From: Anomaloglossus baeobatrachus
Lineage: Eukaryota > Chordata > Amphibia > Anura > Aromobatidae
Reading direction: 5' to 3'
Length of the DNA stretch: 64,000 bases
Assembly: GCF_048569485.1 (NCBI RefSeq)
Contig: NC_134354.1
Span: forward strand, 446,320,779-446,384,778
Shown: positions 11,240 to 22,239 of the stretch, piece after piece
Position numbering within the stretch: the first letter of the stretch is position 1
Layout: each line of letters begins with the position of its first letter
The notes under the pieces: generated by a model
What the model was told of the DNA's origin: nothing
The model's database searches: none
The model's input: the letters and a program-made list of their open reading frames with translations, nothing else
Program-made: the position numbers and the translations under genes

Positions 11240-13115
11240 AACTGGTGGCAGCGGCGGGATCAGAGCAGAAGAAATGGAGGACAACGGCCAATCAACGTCT
11301 GAAACCAGAACCTCAGGATACAGGAACTGGACTGTGGTGAGCCTACAAACAAAGGCCCGTGAATTAGGTGTCGGCTACAAAGGACTCTCTAAGGAGCAAC
11401 TAATTGAGGCATTGGAAAACGCTTGCCTGCAAGATGGCACCGAGGAACAATTTCCACAGCAAGGGGAGCAAAGACGGGAGCCGGAGGTGAATACCCAAAA
11501 AATTAAATGGGTTGTGTGGTACGAGGAGGAGATGGCCTTGCTGGGAGAGGAGACCACCATAGAATATAAGATGGAGGTCATGCGTGGAGCTAAAGAGACG
11601 GAGCACAGGATGGAGGAGATGGCATTGCTGGATAAGCAGCTCGCTGTGGAAGCCGCGAGAGGTTCCAGACAGACTGTAACCCCAGCACCCATCATGAGGG
11701 AACTTCCCAGGGTGTCCCGCAAAGACTTCAAGCAGTTTAATGAGGCTGCTGGTGACATTGAGGGCTTCTTCCAGGACTTTGAGCATCAGTGTCGATTAAC
11801 GGAAGTCCCAGAAAGGGAGCGCGTCCGGCATCTGGTTGGGCTCTTAGAGGGTGGAGCTGCTGCAGCCTATAGAGCTATGGACCCTCGGTGGAACTGTGAG
11901 TATGCGGATATTAAACAGACTATTCTAGAACATTATGCTGTAACGCCAGACACTTACAGGACTCAGTTCCGTACGTTAGCCTGTGATGGGGAAGTGTGTT
12001 TCAAAATGTATGCCCACAGACTGAAACAAGTATGCCATCGCTGGCTGGAGGGAGAGGGGGCCTTAACTTGGCAGACCTTCCTCCAGGTCATCCTAAAAGA
12101 ACAGTTTTATGCCAAGTGCCCTACTGAGATCCGGGAATGGGTGCGTGAGAGGAGACCAGAGACAGTGGAACAAGCTGCTGCTCTAGCTGATGAGGTGCTC
12201 ACTATCAAGCCTCAGTGGAAGAAGCTGCTAGCAGAGGGAGCAAAAATGACCAGCACCTCAACTCCAGAGGTTCCTTGTCCTTCAGTGTCCAATGTTCCTC
12301 AACCTCCTAGATCACCACCTCATGTGGATACCCGTGTGTATGTGCCTCCAGTTGCTTCGACCACATTTTCTGGAATGCGACGAGGAGAGAAAGTAGAAGA
12401 GCGAAGATGTTATAGCTGTGGGCATCCCGGGCATCTGCGGGCCACATGCCCATCTATCCTGTGGAGTCATCCTCCAAATCCACAACCACCTCCAGCACCT
12501 GCACCTCCCTATCAGTCACCAAGGTCTCCTACCTACTTCTCCAGAAGGCAAACTGGAAGGAGTCAGACGCAGCACAGATGTTATGGTTGTGGGCATCCTG
12601 GGCATCTGCAAGCTCACTGTCCAGGTGTTCAAAGGCAGAACAGCTGCAGACCACCTTTGCCTGTCCATTATCTACAGACACCCTCAGCAGGAGAAGAGCT
12701 GGATTCAGGCCCTGATGATTTGCCAAGTGACTGTGATATGTTGACTTCCCTACCAGGAGTCTATGGGGTGCGAGCCACAGCCGCCCGTTCTTCTGATCTT
12801 CAGCATCAACATCTACAGGAGGTTGTGCTGGATGGCCAAAAAGTTGTTGGCTTTCGTGACACTGGGGCTTTTCTCACCATCGCAGATCCCCGAGTAATTC
12901 AAACAGAAGCAATTCAACAGGGACCAGGAATTGCCATTGAATTGGCTGGAGGTACTCAAAGATACATTCCAAGAGCGAGTGTGACCCTGGATTATGGCTT
13001 TGGGGCAAAACAATGCATAATCGGTGTGATGAGCGGCCTTCCTGCAGACATACTCCTAGGCAATGATGTGGGAGATATACAATGCCGATTTGTGGGTGCA
13101 GGAAGCAGAGTTTAA
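11205..13115 (+). mobile_element. gag with SAP-like, SCAN-like capsid, two zinc knuckles and protease-like segment
   Basis: One continuous frame; the start probably lies at the ATG near 11274 (MEDNGQS) just after the primer site, rather than inside the LTR. Order: a SAP-like motif (VVSLQTKARELGVGYKGL), a charged coiled-coil-like stretch, a capsid whose second half reads like a SCAN domain (VCHRWLEGEGALTW, LEQF-type LKEQFYAKCP, WVRERRPET, QAAALADE), two CCHC knuckles (CYSCGHPGHLRATC and CYGCGHPGHLQAHC), and a protease-like region with DTGA and DILLGNDVG. SCAN domains of vertebrate zinc-finger genes are known to derive from Gmr1-like gypsy capsids. The frame looks whole. It packages RNA in its own element; host domestication is not indicated here. 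Confidence 0.88.
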
Positions 13116-13408
13116 GTGAAGGAGGATATAAACTGGACCCGAACATTCAACCCTACATCTTCACCATACACTAAAGAACCTGGAGCCAACACCCAAAATG
13201 CAGATGGACTGTCCAGGCAAGAGGAGCCTTGAGTCCTGTCAGCCATGCCTGCGTGTACTTAATCAGCGACCTGTAGAGGTCCTTAGTACGTACACAAGTT
13301 GGGAGGGGAAGGAATTGTCATGATGTGTGTAGTTTTCTCCATCCCATATTTTTGTATAAGATGCCATGTGATGTATTTTACCTTCTCTCTGTATTTGCTG
13401 TAGTACTA

Positions 13409-15059
13409 CAGTTAGGTCCAGAAATATTTGGACAGTGACACAAGTTTTGTTATTTTAGCTGTTTACAAAAACATGTTCAGAAATACAATTTTATATATAT
13501 AATATGGGCTGAAAGTGCACACTCCCAGCTGCAATATGAGAGTTTCACATCCAAATCGGAGAAAGGGTTTAGGAATCATAGCTCTGTAATGCATAGCCTC
13601 CTCTTTTTCAAGGGACCAAAAGTAATTGGACAAGGGACTCTAAGGGCTGCAATTAACTCTGAAGGCGTCTCCCTCGTCAACCTGTAATCAATGAAGTAGT
13701 TAAAAAGTCTGGGGTTGATTACAGGTGTGTGGTTTTGCATTTGGAAGCTGTTGCTGTGACCAGACAACATGCAGTCTAAGGAACTCTCAATTGAGGTGAA
13801 GCAGAACATCCTGAGGCTGAAAAAAAAGAAAAAATCCATCAGAGAGATAGCAGACATGCTTGGAGTAGCAAAATCAACAGTCGGGTACATTCTGAGAAAA
13901 AAGGAATTGACTGGTGAGCTTGGGAACTCAAAAAGGCCTGGACGTCCACGGATGACAACAGTGGTGGATGATCGCCGCATACTTTCTTTGGTGAAGAAAA
14001 ACCCGTTCACAACATCAACTGAAGCCCAGAACACTCTCAGTGAAGTAGGTGTATCTGTCTCTAAGTCAACAGTAAAGAGAAGACTCCATGAAAGTAAATA
14101 CAAAGGGTTCACATCTAGATGCAAACCATTCATCAATTCCAAAAATAAACAGGCCAGAGTTAAATTTGCTGAAAAAAACCTCATGAAGCCAGCTCAGTTC
14201 TGGAAAAGTATTCTATGGACAGATGAGACCAAGCTCAACCTGTACCAGAATGATGGGAAGAAAAAAGTTTGGAGAAGAAAGGGAACGGCACATGATCCAA
14301 GGCACACCACATCCTCTGTAAAACATGGTGGAGGCAACGTGATGGCATGGGCATGCATGGCTTTCAATGGCACTGGGTCACTTGTGTTTATTGATGACAT
14401 AACAGCAGACAAGAGTAGCCGGATGAATTCTGAAGTGTACCGGGATATACTTTCAGCCCAGATTCAGCCAAATGCCGCAAAGTTGATCGGACGGCGCTTC
14501 ATAGTACAGATGGACAATGACCCCAAGCATACAGCCAAAGCTACCCAGGAGTTCATGAGTGCAAAAAAGTGGAACATTCTGCAATGGCCAAGTCAATCAC
14601 CAGATCTTAACCCAATTGAGCATGGATTTCACTTGCTCAAATCCAGACCTAAGACGGAAAGACCCACAAACAAGCAAGACCTGAAGGCTGCGGCTGTAAA
14701 CGCCTGGCAAAGCATTAAGAAGGAGGAAACCCAGCGTTTGGTGATGTCCATGGGTTCCAGACTTAAGGCAGTTATTGCCTCCAAAGGATTCGCAACAAAA
14801 TATTGAAAATAAAAAATTTTTTTTGGGTTTGGTTTATTTGTCCAATTACTTTTGACCTCCTAAAATATGGCGTGTTTGTAAAGAAATGTGTACAATTCCT
14901 ACAATTTCTATCAGATATTTTTTTCAAACCTTCAAAGTAAAAGTTACAATCTGCACTTGAATTCTGTTGTAGAGGTTTCATTTCAAATCCAATGTGGGGG
15001 CATGCAGAGCCCAACTCGCGAAAATTGTGTCACTGTCCAAATATTTCTGGACCTAACTG
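13409..15059 (+). mobile_element. Tc1/mariner transposon, apparently intact
   Basis: Terminal inverted repeats begin CAGTTAGGTCCAGAAATATT and are identical over about 35 bp at both ends. The target TA is duplicated at 13407-13408 and 15060-15061, and the empty site is visible in the other LTR (TAGTACTATGTCTTGGG near 10713). The element is 1651 bp, typical of Tc1. It carries one uninterrupted transposase. Because it sits inside an LTR element only about 1 percent diverged between its own LTRs, it arrived recently. Confidence 0.95.
13769..14806 (+). CDS. Tc1-like DD34E transposase, full length
   Basis: A 345-residue frame starting ATG at 13769 (MQSKELSIEV), the usual Tc1 length. It cuts and pastes its element by binding the terminal repeats and joining them to TA sites. 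Residues 1-120 hold the bipartite helix-turn-helix paired-like DNA-binding region with a GRPR minor-groove motif at 58-61. The catalytic triad is visible as D152 (WTDETK), D249 (QMDNDPKH) and E284 (SPDLNPIEH), with exactly 34 residues between the second D and E. A lysine-rich stretch near residues 17-22 could help nuclear entry. No stop or frameshift is seen, so this copy may be competent; that is inference. It is the element's own gene, not a host gene. Confidence 0.95.
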   Translation: MQSKELSIEVKQNILRLKKKKKSIREIADMLGVAKSTVGYILRKKELTGELGNSKRPGRPRMTTVVDDRRILSLVKKNPFTTSTEAQNTLSEVGVSVSKSTVKRRLHESKYKGFTSRCKPFINSKNKQARVKFAEKNLMKPAQFWKSILWTDETKLNLYQNDGKKKVWRRKGTAHDPRHTTSSVKHGGGNVMAWACMAFNGTGSLVFIDDITADKSSRMNSEVYRDILSAQIQPNAAKLIGRRFIVQMDNDPKHTAKATQEFMSAKKWNILQWPSQSPDLNPIEHGFHLLKSRPKTERPTNKQDLKAAAVNAWQSIKKEETQRLVMSMGSRLKAVIASKGFATKY

Positions 15060-16684
15060 TATGTCTTGGGATGTAAGTGACCATACCTTCCCCCAGCCTG
15101 TATCATATTGCAATCAGGCTTCAGCAGTAGCTATTGTCATTGATTTGGTGGGGGTTGCATATATATATTGTTCTTCTCAGCATGGGACTTCTCCAATCTA
15201 CAACTTGGGAAACAGAACAGAGCCAGCAGTCTAAAGTCCATTCATGCATCAAATGGCCAGGGGGAGGTGTGCCCACCTAAGGGGCTGATCCCAGGAGAGA
15301 ACATGTTAGTTCAGGTAGTTTGGAGCGGAGTTTTGAAGAGGAAGGGAGCGAGATCTGATTCTGCGGACAGATCTCGCCGTCCAGTGGATTGTGTGGGATT
15401 TCTGGGACTCTGAAGAGGACTATTTCGTCGTGATCTGGCACTTTGGATTATCGGGAGGTGCCCCCGAATCTGTTTTATTTGGACTTGTCATGTGCTGTTC
15501 CTGTATTCCTGTTAGTATACCTGTTGGATCATCCTCGGCCTGTTGTCTCTCTTTGCTCTGATGTACACCCCGTCACATTAACACCACACATCCCACACAC
15601 AGGGGAACATCAGCCACAAATCCTAGTCGCCCCCCATGACACACAGGACACACCAGTGGGCAGGACCAGGTGGATGGGAACGCCCACCTAGGGGTCTTGA
15701 GGTGACAGGGGGTGGGAACCAGTCAGTTTGAAGTGGAGTTCAGTCAGCTCAGTCAGGAGTTGGAGTGGAAGTCGGAGTGCAGTGTGGTCAGGGTTGGAGC
15801 CTGGGACCACGGGAGGACTGACTAGGTGGCAGACGGCTCTGTAGGGCCACAGGAGATAGAGACTCAGTCGCGGGAAACCCAAAGTGGACCGGGGCAGGGT
15901 CGTAACCCGCCGGTACCGACGGAGGGAATCCGGTCCAGAGACCGTGCACGGGCGGGGTACCTGGACCCTAGGACGAGGCAAGCTTCAAGCCCCTTGTTAA
16001 TTGACCAGCGGGACAAGGTACCAGGCCTTGTTCCCGAGGAGAGAAGCCCAGATAGAGCAGATCGGCAGCCAACGTGGGGGACAGGGTGTCCGCCAAGAAC
16101 CCACTGAAGCCCCACGGGTCAGCGTCTGAGGGCAACGGCTCCCTCTGCGTCCAAAGCTGCAGGGGAGCGGATTTCTCCCGTTCCAAGCGGGGTTAATCCA
16201 AGCACCAAAAGACACAAGTGCAGGAGGAAGGACCCCTATATTGTCAACCCGTGTGCGGGACCAGCACACCCCTCCAGAGGCAACCGGCATCCGGACTTGG
16301 TTTACAGTATGGACTGTGTGGATTATTCATAATCATGAGTACACCGGTGTCACCCGGTCCAACCTGCCGACAACGCCGCAGCCCTGCTCCTTACCCACAC
16401 CTGGGCCCCGGGACTACAGCCAACCCCTACCCGTGGAGGGGGAACTATTTTGCTGCCCCCCCTAAATCATCGGTCCCAGACGTCGGCCCTGAGAGGCAGC
16501 GGTGGTGCCACCATCCCATCACCGCAACCCACGGGTGGCGTCACAGACAAGCTCCCCTGTAAATACCCCCTCTTTCACTGTGTGCATGGACGGGTGGTTG
16601 CGCGAGCCCCAGACACGATCTCGGACCTGAGCGCCACTCGAGCAGCCCCAATTGCCGCAGCGGAGGCGGCACCCGTCCGCGACA

Positions 16685-17040
16685 TATATACTGTGTGTGT
16701 GACCAAGCAGCATGAAAGAGGCTGAGCTAATGTGTGTATATACTATGTACTGTGTGTATATACTGTGTGTGGGTGATCGAGCAGCATGATGGCAGCGGAG
16801 CCAGCGTGTGTATATACTATATACCGTGTGTACAGTGTTTATATACTCTGTGACCGAGCAGCATGAGGGAGGCGGAGCCAGTGTGTATACATACTATATA
16901 CTGTATACTGTATATACTGTGTGTGTGACCGAGCAGCATGAAAGAGGTGGAGCCAGTGAGTGTATATACTATATTCTGTGTGTATATACTGTGTGTGTGA
17001 TCGAGCAGCATGAGGGAGGCAGAGCCAGTGTGTGTATATA
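16685..17040. repeat. compound satellite, segment 2
   Basis: Continues the GTGTATATACT...GACCGAGCAGCATGA units of 10320-10541. Confidence 0.85.
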
Positions 17041-18685
17041 CTAGTCATATGAAAAAGTTTGGGCACCACTATTAATGTTAACCTTTTTTCTTTATAACAA
17101 TTTGGGTTTTTGCAACAGCTATTTCAGTTTCATATATCTAATAACTGATGGACTGAGTAATATTTCTGGATTGAAATGAGGTTTATTGTACTAACAGAAA
17201 ATGTGCAATTTAAACAAAATTTGACCGGTGCAAAAATATGGGTACCTCAACATAAAAGTGACCTTAATATTTTGTAGATCCTCCTTTTGCAAAAATAACA
17301 GCCTCTACTTGCTTCCTGTAGCTGTTAATGAGTTCCTGGATCCTGGTTGAAGGTATATTTGACCATTCCTGTTTACAAAACAATTCCAGTTCACTTAAGT
17401 TTGATGGTCGCCGAGCATGGACAGCACGCTTCAAATGATCCCACAGATTTTCAATGATATTCAGGTCTGGGGACTGGGATGGCCATTCCAGAACATTGTA
17501 ATTGTTTCTCTGCATGAATACCTGAGTAGATTTGGAGCGGTGTTTTGGATCATTGTCTTGCTGAAATATCCATCCCCTGGGTAACTTCAACTTTGTCACT
17601 GATTCTTGCACATTATTGTCAAGAATCTGCTGATACTGGGTTGAATCCATGCAACCCTCAACTTTAACAAGATTCCCGGTGCCGGCATTGGCCACACAGC
17701 ACTAAAGCATGATCGAACCTCCACCAAATTTTACTGTGGGTAGCAAGTGCTTTTCTTGGAATGCCGTGTTTTTTTGCCTCCATGCATAACGCCTTTTTGT
17801 ATGACCAAACAACTCAATCTTTGTTTCATCAGTCCACAGGACCTTCTTCCAAAATGTAACTGGCTTGTACAAATGTGCTTTTGCATACCTTAGGCGACTC
17901 TGTTTGTGGCGTACTTGCAGAAACGGCTTCTTTCGCATCACTCTCCCATACAGCTTCTCCTTGTTCAACGTGCGCTGTATTGTTGACCGATGCACATTGA
18001 CACCATCTGCAGCAAGATGATGCTGCAGGTCTTTGGAGGTGGTCTGTGGATTGTCCTTGACTGTTCTCACCATTCTTCTTCTCTACCTTTCTGATACTTT
18101 TCTTGGCCTGCCACTTCTGGGCTTAACAAGAACTGTACCTGTGTTCTTCCATTTCCTTACTATGTTCCTCACAGTGGAAACTGACAGTTTAAATCTCTGA
18201 GACAACTTTTTGTATCCTTCCCCTGAACAACTATGTTGAATAATCTTTGTTTTCAGATCATTTGAGAGTTGTTTTGAGGAGCCCATGATGCCACTCTTCA
18301 TAGGAGATTCAAATAGAAGAACAACTGGCAAGTGGCTACCTTAAATACCTTTTCTCATGATTGGATACACCTGCCTATAAAGGTCAAAGGTCAATGAGGT
18401 TACAAAACCAATTTAGTGCTTTAGTAAGTCAGTAAAAAGTAGCTAGTAGTGTTCAAATTAAGAAATTGATAAGGGTGCCCATACTTTTGCACCGTTCAAA
18501 TTTTGTTTAACTGCAGATTGCACATTTTCTGTTAGTACAATAAACCTCATTTCAATCCAGAAATATTACTCAGTCCATCAAGTTATTAGATATATGAAAC
18601 TGAAATAGCTGTTTCAAAAACCCAAATTGTTATAAAGAAAAAAGGTTAACATTAATAGGGGTGCCCAAACTTTTTCATATGACTG
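17041..18685 (-). mobile_element. second Tc1/mariner transposon, inactivated
   Basis: Long terminal inverted repeats of about 210 bp beginning CAGTCATATGAAAAAGTTTG (right end complete at 18685, TA at 18686-18687; left end slightly altered around 17041-17044). Each repeat holds the internal direct repeats typical of IR/DR Tc1 elements. It is inserted in the satellite array. The transposase lies on the minus strand and is broken by stops. Confidence 0.93.
17264..18331 (-). pseudogene. Tc1-like transposase, stopped in two places
   Basis: Minus-strand Tc1 transposase in three open pieces. 18331-18083 holds the first helix-turn-helix (MGSSKQLSND at about 18288 is the likely start) and a GRPRK motif. 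18073-17702 holds the second helix-turn-helix and the first catalytic Asp (LWTDETKIELF). 17695-17264 holds the second Asp (FQQDNDPKH) and the Glu (SPDLNIIENLW), 34 residues apart. Stops lie near 18080 and near 17701, where a Trp codon is expected after SIML. Otherwise the protein is well preserved, so the element died fairly recently. Confidence 0.92.
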
Positions 18686-18687
18686 TA

Positions 18688-19345
18688 AATACTGTGTGTA
18701 CTGTGTGTACGAGTATATACTGTGTGTGTGACCGAGCAGCATGAGGAAGGCGGAGCCAGTGTGTGTATATACTATATACTGTATACTGTGTGTATATACT
18801 GTGTGTGTGACCGAGCAGCATGAGGGAGGCAGAACCAATGAGTGTATATACTATATACTGTGCGTATATACTGTGTGTGACCGAGCAGCATGAGGGCGGC
18901 GGAGCCAGCGTGTGTATATACTATATACCATGTGTACTGTGCGTATATACTATGTATGTGACCGAGCAGCATGAGGGCGGTGGAGCCAGAGTGTGTATGT
19001 ACTATATACTGTGTGTACAGTGTATATATACTGTGTGTGTGACCGAGCAGCATGAGGGAGGTGGAGCCAGTGTGTGTATACTATATACTGTGTGTACTGT
19101 GTGTATATACTGTGTGTGTGTGTGACCGAGCAGCATGAGGGAAGTGGAGCCAGTGTGTGTATATACTATATACCGTCTGTACTGTGTGTATATACTATGT
19201 GTGTGACCGAGCAGCATGAGGGCAGCGGAGCCAGTGTGTGTATCTACAATATACTGTATACTTTGTGGGTGGCAATGCTCTGCCACATGCCTACACGCGA
19301 ATGCTCTGCATGCACGCACAAACACACAATGCTCTGAATGCACAC
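18688..19345. repeat. compound satellite, segment 3
   Basis: Seven or so 70-95 bp units with the core GACCGAGCAGCATGAGGG, ending from 19270 in the AATGCTCTGC / CACGCACA type. Confidence 0.88.
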
Positions 19346-19658
19346 TGTGAGACTGTGACCGGGGTTGTCTATGACGGCCGGTACGTCTCTCCCCGGTTGT
19401 GCTCCCTCCATGTATAGAAAGCAACTCCACTCCAGGGTTAATGCTGTTTCCCTGCAGGCTGAAAGGAGGGTTAAAAGGAAACAGGAACATGGGCGTGGGT
19501 CCCTAGTGTGAGGGAGTGAACACAACTCCCTGAGTTTCTGCCAGAGAAAGACATGTGTGCTGTTTTGGACTTTTGGTTTGTGCAATAAACCGTGTGCTGT
19601 GACCATTGGTGCCTGGATCCCGTGTCTTCTGCCGCGCAGCCGACCACGCTACCCCACA
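19346..19658 (+). repeat. 5-prime LTR of the Gmr1-like gypsy
   Basis: TG...CA termini; a polyadenylation-like AATAAA occurs near 19584 (TGTGCAATAAACCGTG). Near-identical to 33035-33347. Confidence 0.93.
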
Positions 19659-19712
19659 GATGGTGGAGAACGCAGGGCATGCAAGCCCGGTGAGGTGTAG
19701 CATCCATCCCTG

Positions 19713-21526
19713 GTGACCCAGCAGCGCATGTCCTGGATTCGAGCGGCTATACTACAGCCCAAACCCGGCGACGCCATGGAGGACATACTAAAGCAGCTGG
19801 CTCAGGCTAATGCACAGCAACAACAGACCAATGCACACCTGCTCCGGTCGTTGGATCGTCAGCAGCAATCCTTGCAATTGCAGGAACAAAGGCACCAAGA
19901 ACAGATGGTTCTCCTGGCCAAGTCGATCCATGCCGGACCGGCAGCAACAACCCCGGGACCGGGTGACGACGGCAGCGTCCGGAAAACGGTGAGACAAGCG
20001 TTGCAAAAGATGACCCCGGGGGATGATGTGGAAGCGTTCCTGGCGGTGTTTAAACGGGTGGCCGAGCGGGAAAAGCTGCCAACCCCCCAGTGGGCTGAGG
20101 TATTGTCGCCCTATCTGACGGGGGAGCCCCAAAAAGCGTACCTGGACCTCTGTACCAAGGACGCCATAGAATATGAGACCCTGAAAGCCGAAATACTTGC
20201 TCGGTTGGGGGTGAATACCTATGTACGGGCTCAGCGGGTAAATCAGTGGTTCTATGAGGAAGTCAAACCCGTACGCTCCCAGGCCTGTGACTTGTTGCAT
20301 CTGGTAAAGAAGTGGTTGCAGCCTGACACTCTGAGCCCTGCGCAAATGGTGGAAAGGGTAGTGGTTGATCGCTTTGTGCGCACTTTACCCGTCACCATTC
20401 AACGGTGGGTAGGACAGGGCGACCCAAGTACCCTGGACCAATTAGTGTGCCTGGTGGAGCGGCATGTGGCTACGCAGGACTTGATACGGGACACTGAGAC
20501 TTTGCGTGCCGCCCGTCGGTCCGGCCCCTCCAAGCCTCGGGCCAAGGATCCACCGCTGACACCGGTGCGGGAGTCCGCTACCGTCCCGTCTGAGGCCGCG
20601 CTCGCTGTCCCTGAGGTCCGGAAGGCTATGTACCCTAAACGACAACTCGTCAAGGGGGTTTCCTTCCCTATTAGATGTTGGCGGTGCCAGCGGGTGGGAC
20701 ATATGGAAGCCCAGTGTCCACTCACCACGGAGCCCATGGATTGTGGGGTTACCCGGCGGGGTTCAATGTATGCTCAGGCGGTGTTTACCGCGGACCTTGT
20801 CTCCCAGGAGACTGAGCCCCACTTGTGCCAAATACAGGTGAATGGATGTCCGGTTACAGGCTTGTTGGATTCCGGAAGCTTAGTGACCCTTGTGCGATCA
20901 ACCCTAAGGGCTGAAGTAAAGGCCACAGGACGTACCGTGGGGGTGGTTTGCATACATGGGGACCGCCGAGACTATCCCACGGGAATTGTCACTATCACAG
21001 CACCCTGCGGTCAGGTGCAACATGAGGTGGGACTTATGAACACTCTTCCCTATGACGTGATCCTAGGAAGGGATCTGCCGTATTTTTGGACTCTATGGAA
21101 GGGGCCTCCTAAGTCCCCTCAGGTATTGGACAGTCCGGGACCTGAGCCCGACAATCCCGAATCCGGGACGCCTGCCGTAGGGGTCCCCATGATAGGGACA
21201 GAATGTGAACCCGATAGGTTGCCCCTAGAGGTATTGGCAGGAGAGGCTGAGATGGTCGAGCCCATCCCGGAGTTGGAGGCGTCCCCGGATACGTTTGGGA
21301 CAGCCCAACTCCAGGACCCTACATTAATACATGCCCGGAGTCAGGTGACAGTGGTTGACGGGGTGGCACAGCTGCCCGGTGCCCAGGTAAGGTACCCCCA
21401 TTTCGCTCTTAAGCAGGATTTACTCTACCGGGTAGATGAAATACGGGGCGTGGGGGTAGAGCAGTTGGTGGTGCCCCAGCTGTATCGCCGGCGGGTCCTC
21501 GACTTGGCTCATAAACACCTGATGAG
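19713..21526 (+). mobile_element. Gmr1-like gypsy: gag (SCAN-like capsid), zinc knuckle and protease part
   Basis: Glutamine-rich amino end (AQQQQTNAHLLRSLDRQQ) resembling a coiled coil, then a capsid with a SCAN-like second half (LLHLVKKWLQPDTLSPAQ, DRFVRTLPVTIQRWV, QLVCLVERHVA), one CCHC knuckle (CWRCQRVGHMEAQC), an aspartic protease (GLLDSGSLVTLV ... DVILGRDLPYF) and a linker leading to the integrase zinc-binding region, where the hAT begins. In living members Gag assembles the particle and the protease matures it. Confidence 0.9.
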
Positions 21527-21632
21527 TAGAGATGAGCGAACCGGTCCCGGTTCGGCTCGAGGTCGGTTCGCCGAACGGAGGTCCCATTCGAGTTCGGTTC
21601 GTCGAACGTTCGACGAACCGCATAGGAAACAA
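21527..21632 (+). repeat. hAT 1 left terminus
   Basis: TAGAGATGAGCGAACC followed by alternating GTTCG and CGAAC motifs, including the palindrome TCGAACGTTCGA. Confidence 0.9.
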
Positions 21633-21804
21633 TGGCAGGCATTCACAAACACATAAAAACACCTAGAAAACACCCTCAAAGGTGTCCAAAAGGTGACAAA
21701 CAACTCACAACACAAACACATGGGAAAGTGACAAGGACATATACTCATGCGAAAACAAAAGAGCAGGACAAGGAAAAAGAGGAGGACACACAGATATATG
21801 AGTA

Positions 21805-22235
21805 TATGCAAGGAAACATCGATGCCATTATTGTGCAACTTGAGCCCTGCTCATTTTAGGCTTCCAATCTGGATAAATTGCCTGAGCTCGCCACGTACGC
21901 CTTGGGGGATCTTGTCGTGTCCTGCAGCCAGCGTTCTCTCGGAACCTGTCTTCAGTGCTGCTGGGGGTCTGCTGGCAGATAAGCACACGTGTCTGTCCAC
22001 TGACAATGTGGACATGGCTCTCAGGACTTTTCTTCCTCTGGGTCAGCCAGGGGACGGGAAAGGCACGCGTATTTTTGAGAGTGCTTCATGCAAAGCATCT
22101 TTTCCTTTTTCAAAAGGGGGGTCAACTGATGCCAGTCAAGTGGGGTGTGTGTGGCTCAATTAGTGGAAACGAGGGAGACTGTGGTTGGAGTCCCCTCGCT
22201 GTGTTTTACATGATTTTCGAAGGGCATGACATGAC
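21805..22235 (+). pseudogene. hAT transposase C-terminal dimerisation part plus a single tail unit
   Basis: Broken C-terminal piece of the same transposase as at 38544-42100. It shows VQLEPCSF...ASNLDKLPELATYAL, then CPAASVLSEPVFSAAG, the conserved hAT dimerisation motif. It continues into one copy of the tail sequence (FLRVLHAK ... WSPLAVFYMIFEG) which the sister hAT has amplified about tenfold. Frameshifts separate the pieces. Here it lies upstream of the transposase middle, so the interior is permuted. Confidence 0.8.
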
Positions 22236-22239
22236 TTAG

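Larger units (their letters stand above)
10628..15577 (+). mobile_element. young gag-protease LTR retrotransposon with SCAN-like capsid, no pol
   Basis: Perfect 5-bp target duplication TTAAC (10623-10627 and 15578-15582). LTRs are 10628-11239 (612 bp) and 13316-15577 (609 bp once the Tc1 inside it is removed). A primer-binding-site-like TGGTGGCAGCGGCGGGAT starts at 11243, and a polypurine tract GGGAGGGGAAGGAA lies just before 13316. The internal region is only about 2.1 kb and codes for gag plus a protease-like segment; no RT, RNase H or integrase is present. By eye the LTRs differ by about seven substitutions and one 3-nt gap, so the insertion is young. It would depend on another element for reverse transcription. 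Confidence 0.9.
13316..15577 (+). repeat. 3-prime LTR of the gag-SCAN element, split by Tc1
   Basis: LTR sequence 13316-13408 and 15060-15577 is colinear with 10628-11239; a Tc1 element occupies 13409-15059 with a duplicated TA. Confidence 0.92.
10542..16684 (+). repeat. solo LTR, copy A, interrupted at 10628-15577
   Basis: Begins TGTGACGCCCTGGC and ends CGTCCGCGACA; after removing the nested element and its TTAAC duplication the LTR is about 1.19 kb. It matches the reversed copy at 33418-34669 over most of its length, including on both sides of the nested insertion. It carries the GGTGGCGTCAC box (16534-16544) shared by all four copies. No internal region follows, so it is a solo LTR. Its own target duplication is not convincing, as it lies in satellite sequence. 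Confidence 0.75.

Noticed and set aside
16684-16688. Target duplication for solo LTR copy A
   Set aside because: The bases outside its ends (TCTG and TATA) do not match, and the satellite context makes any short match meaningless.
10140-19345. CRISPR-like periodicity
   Set aside because: Units are contiguous tandem satellite repeats without unique spacers, in vertebrate DNA.
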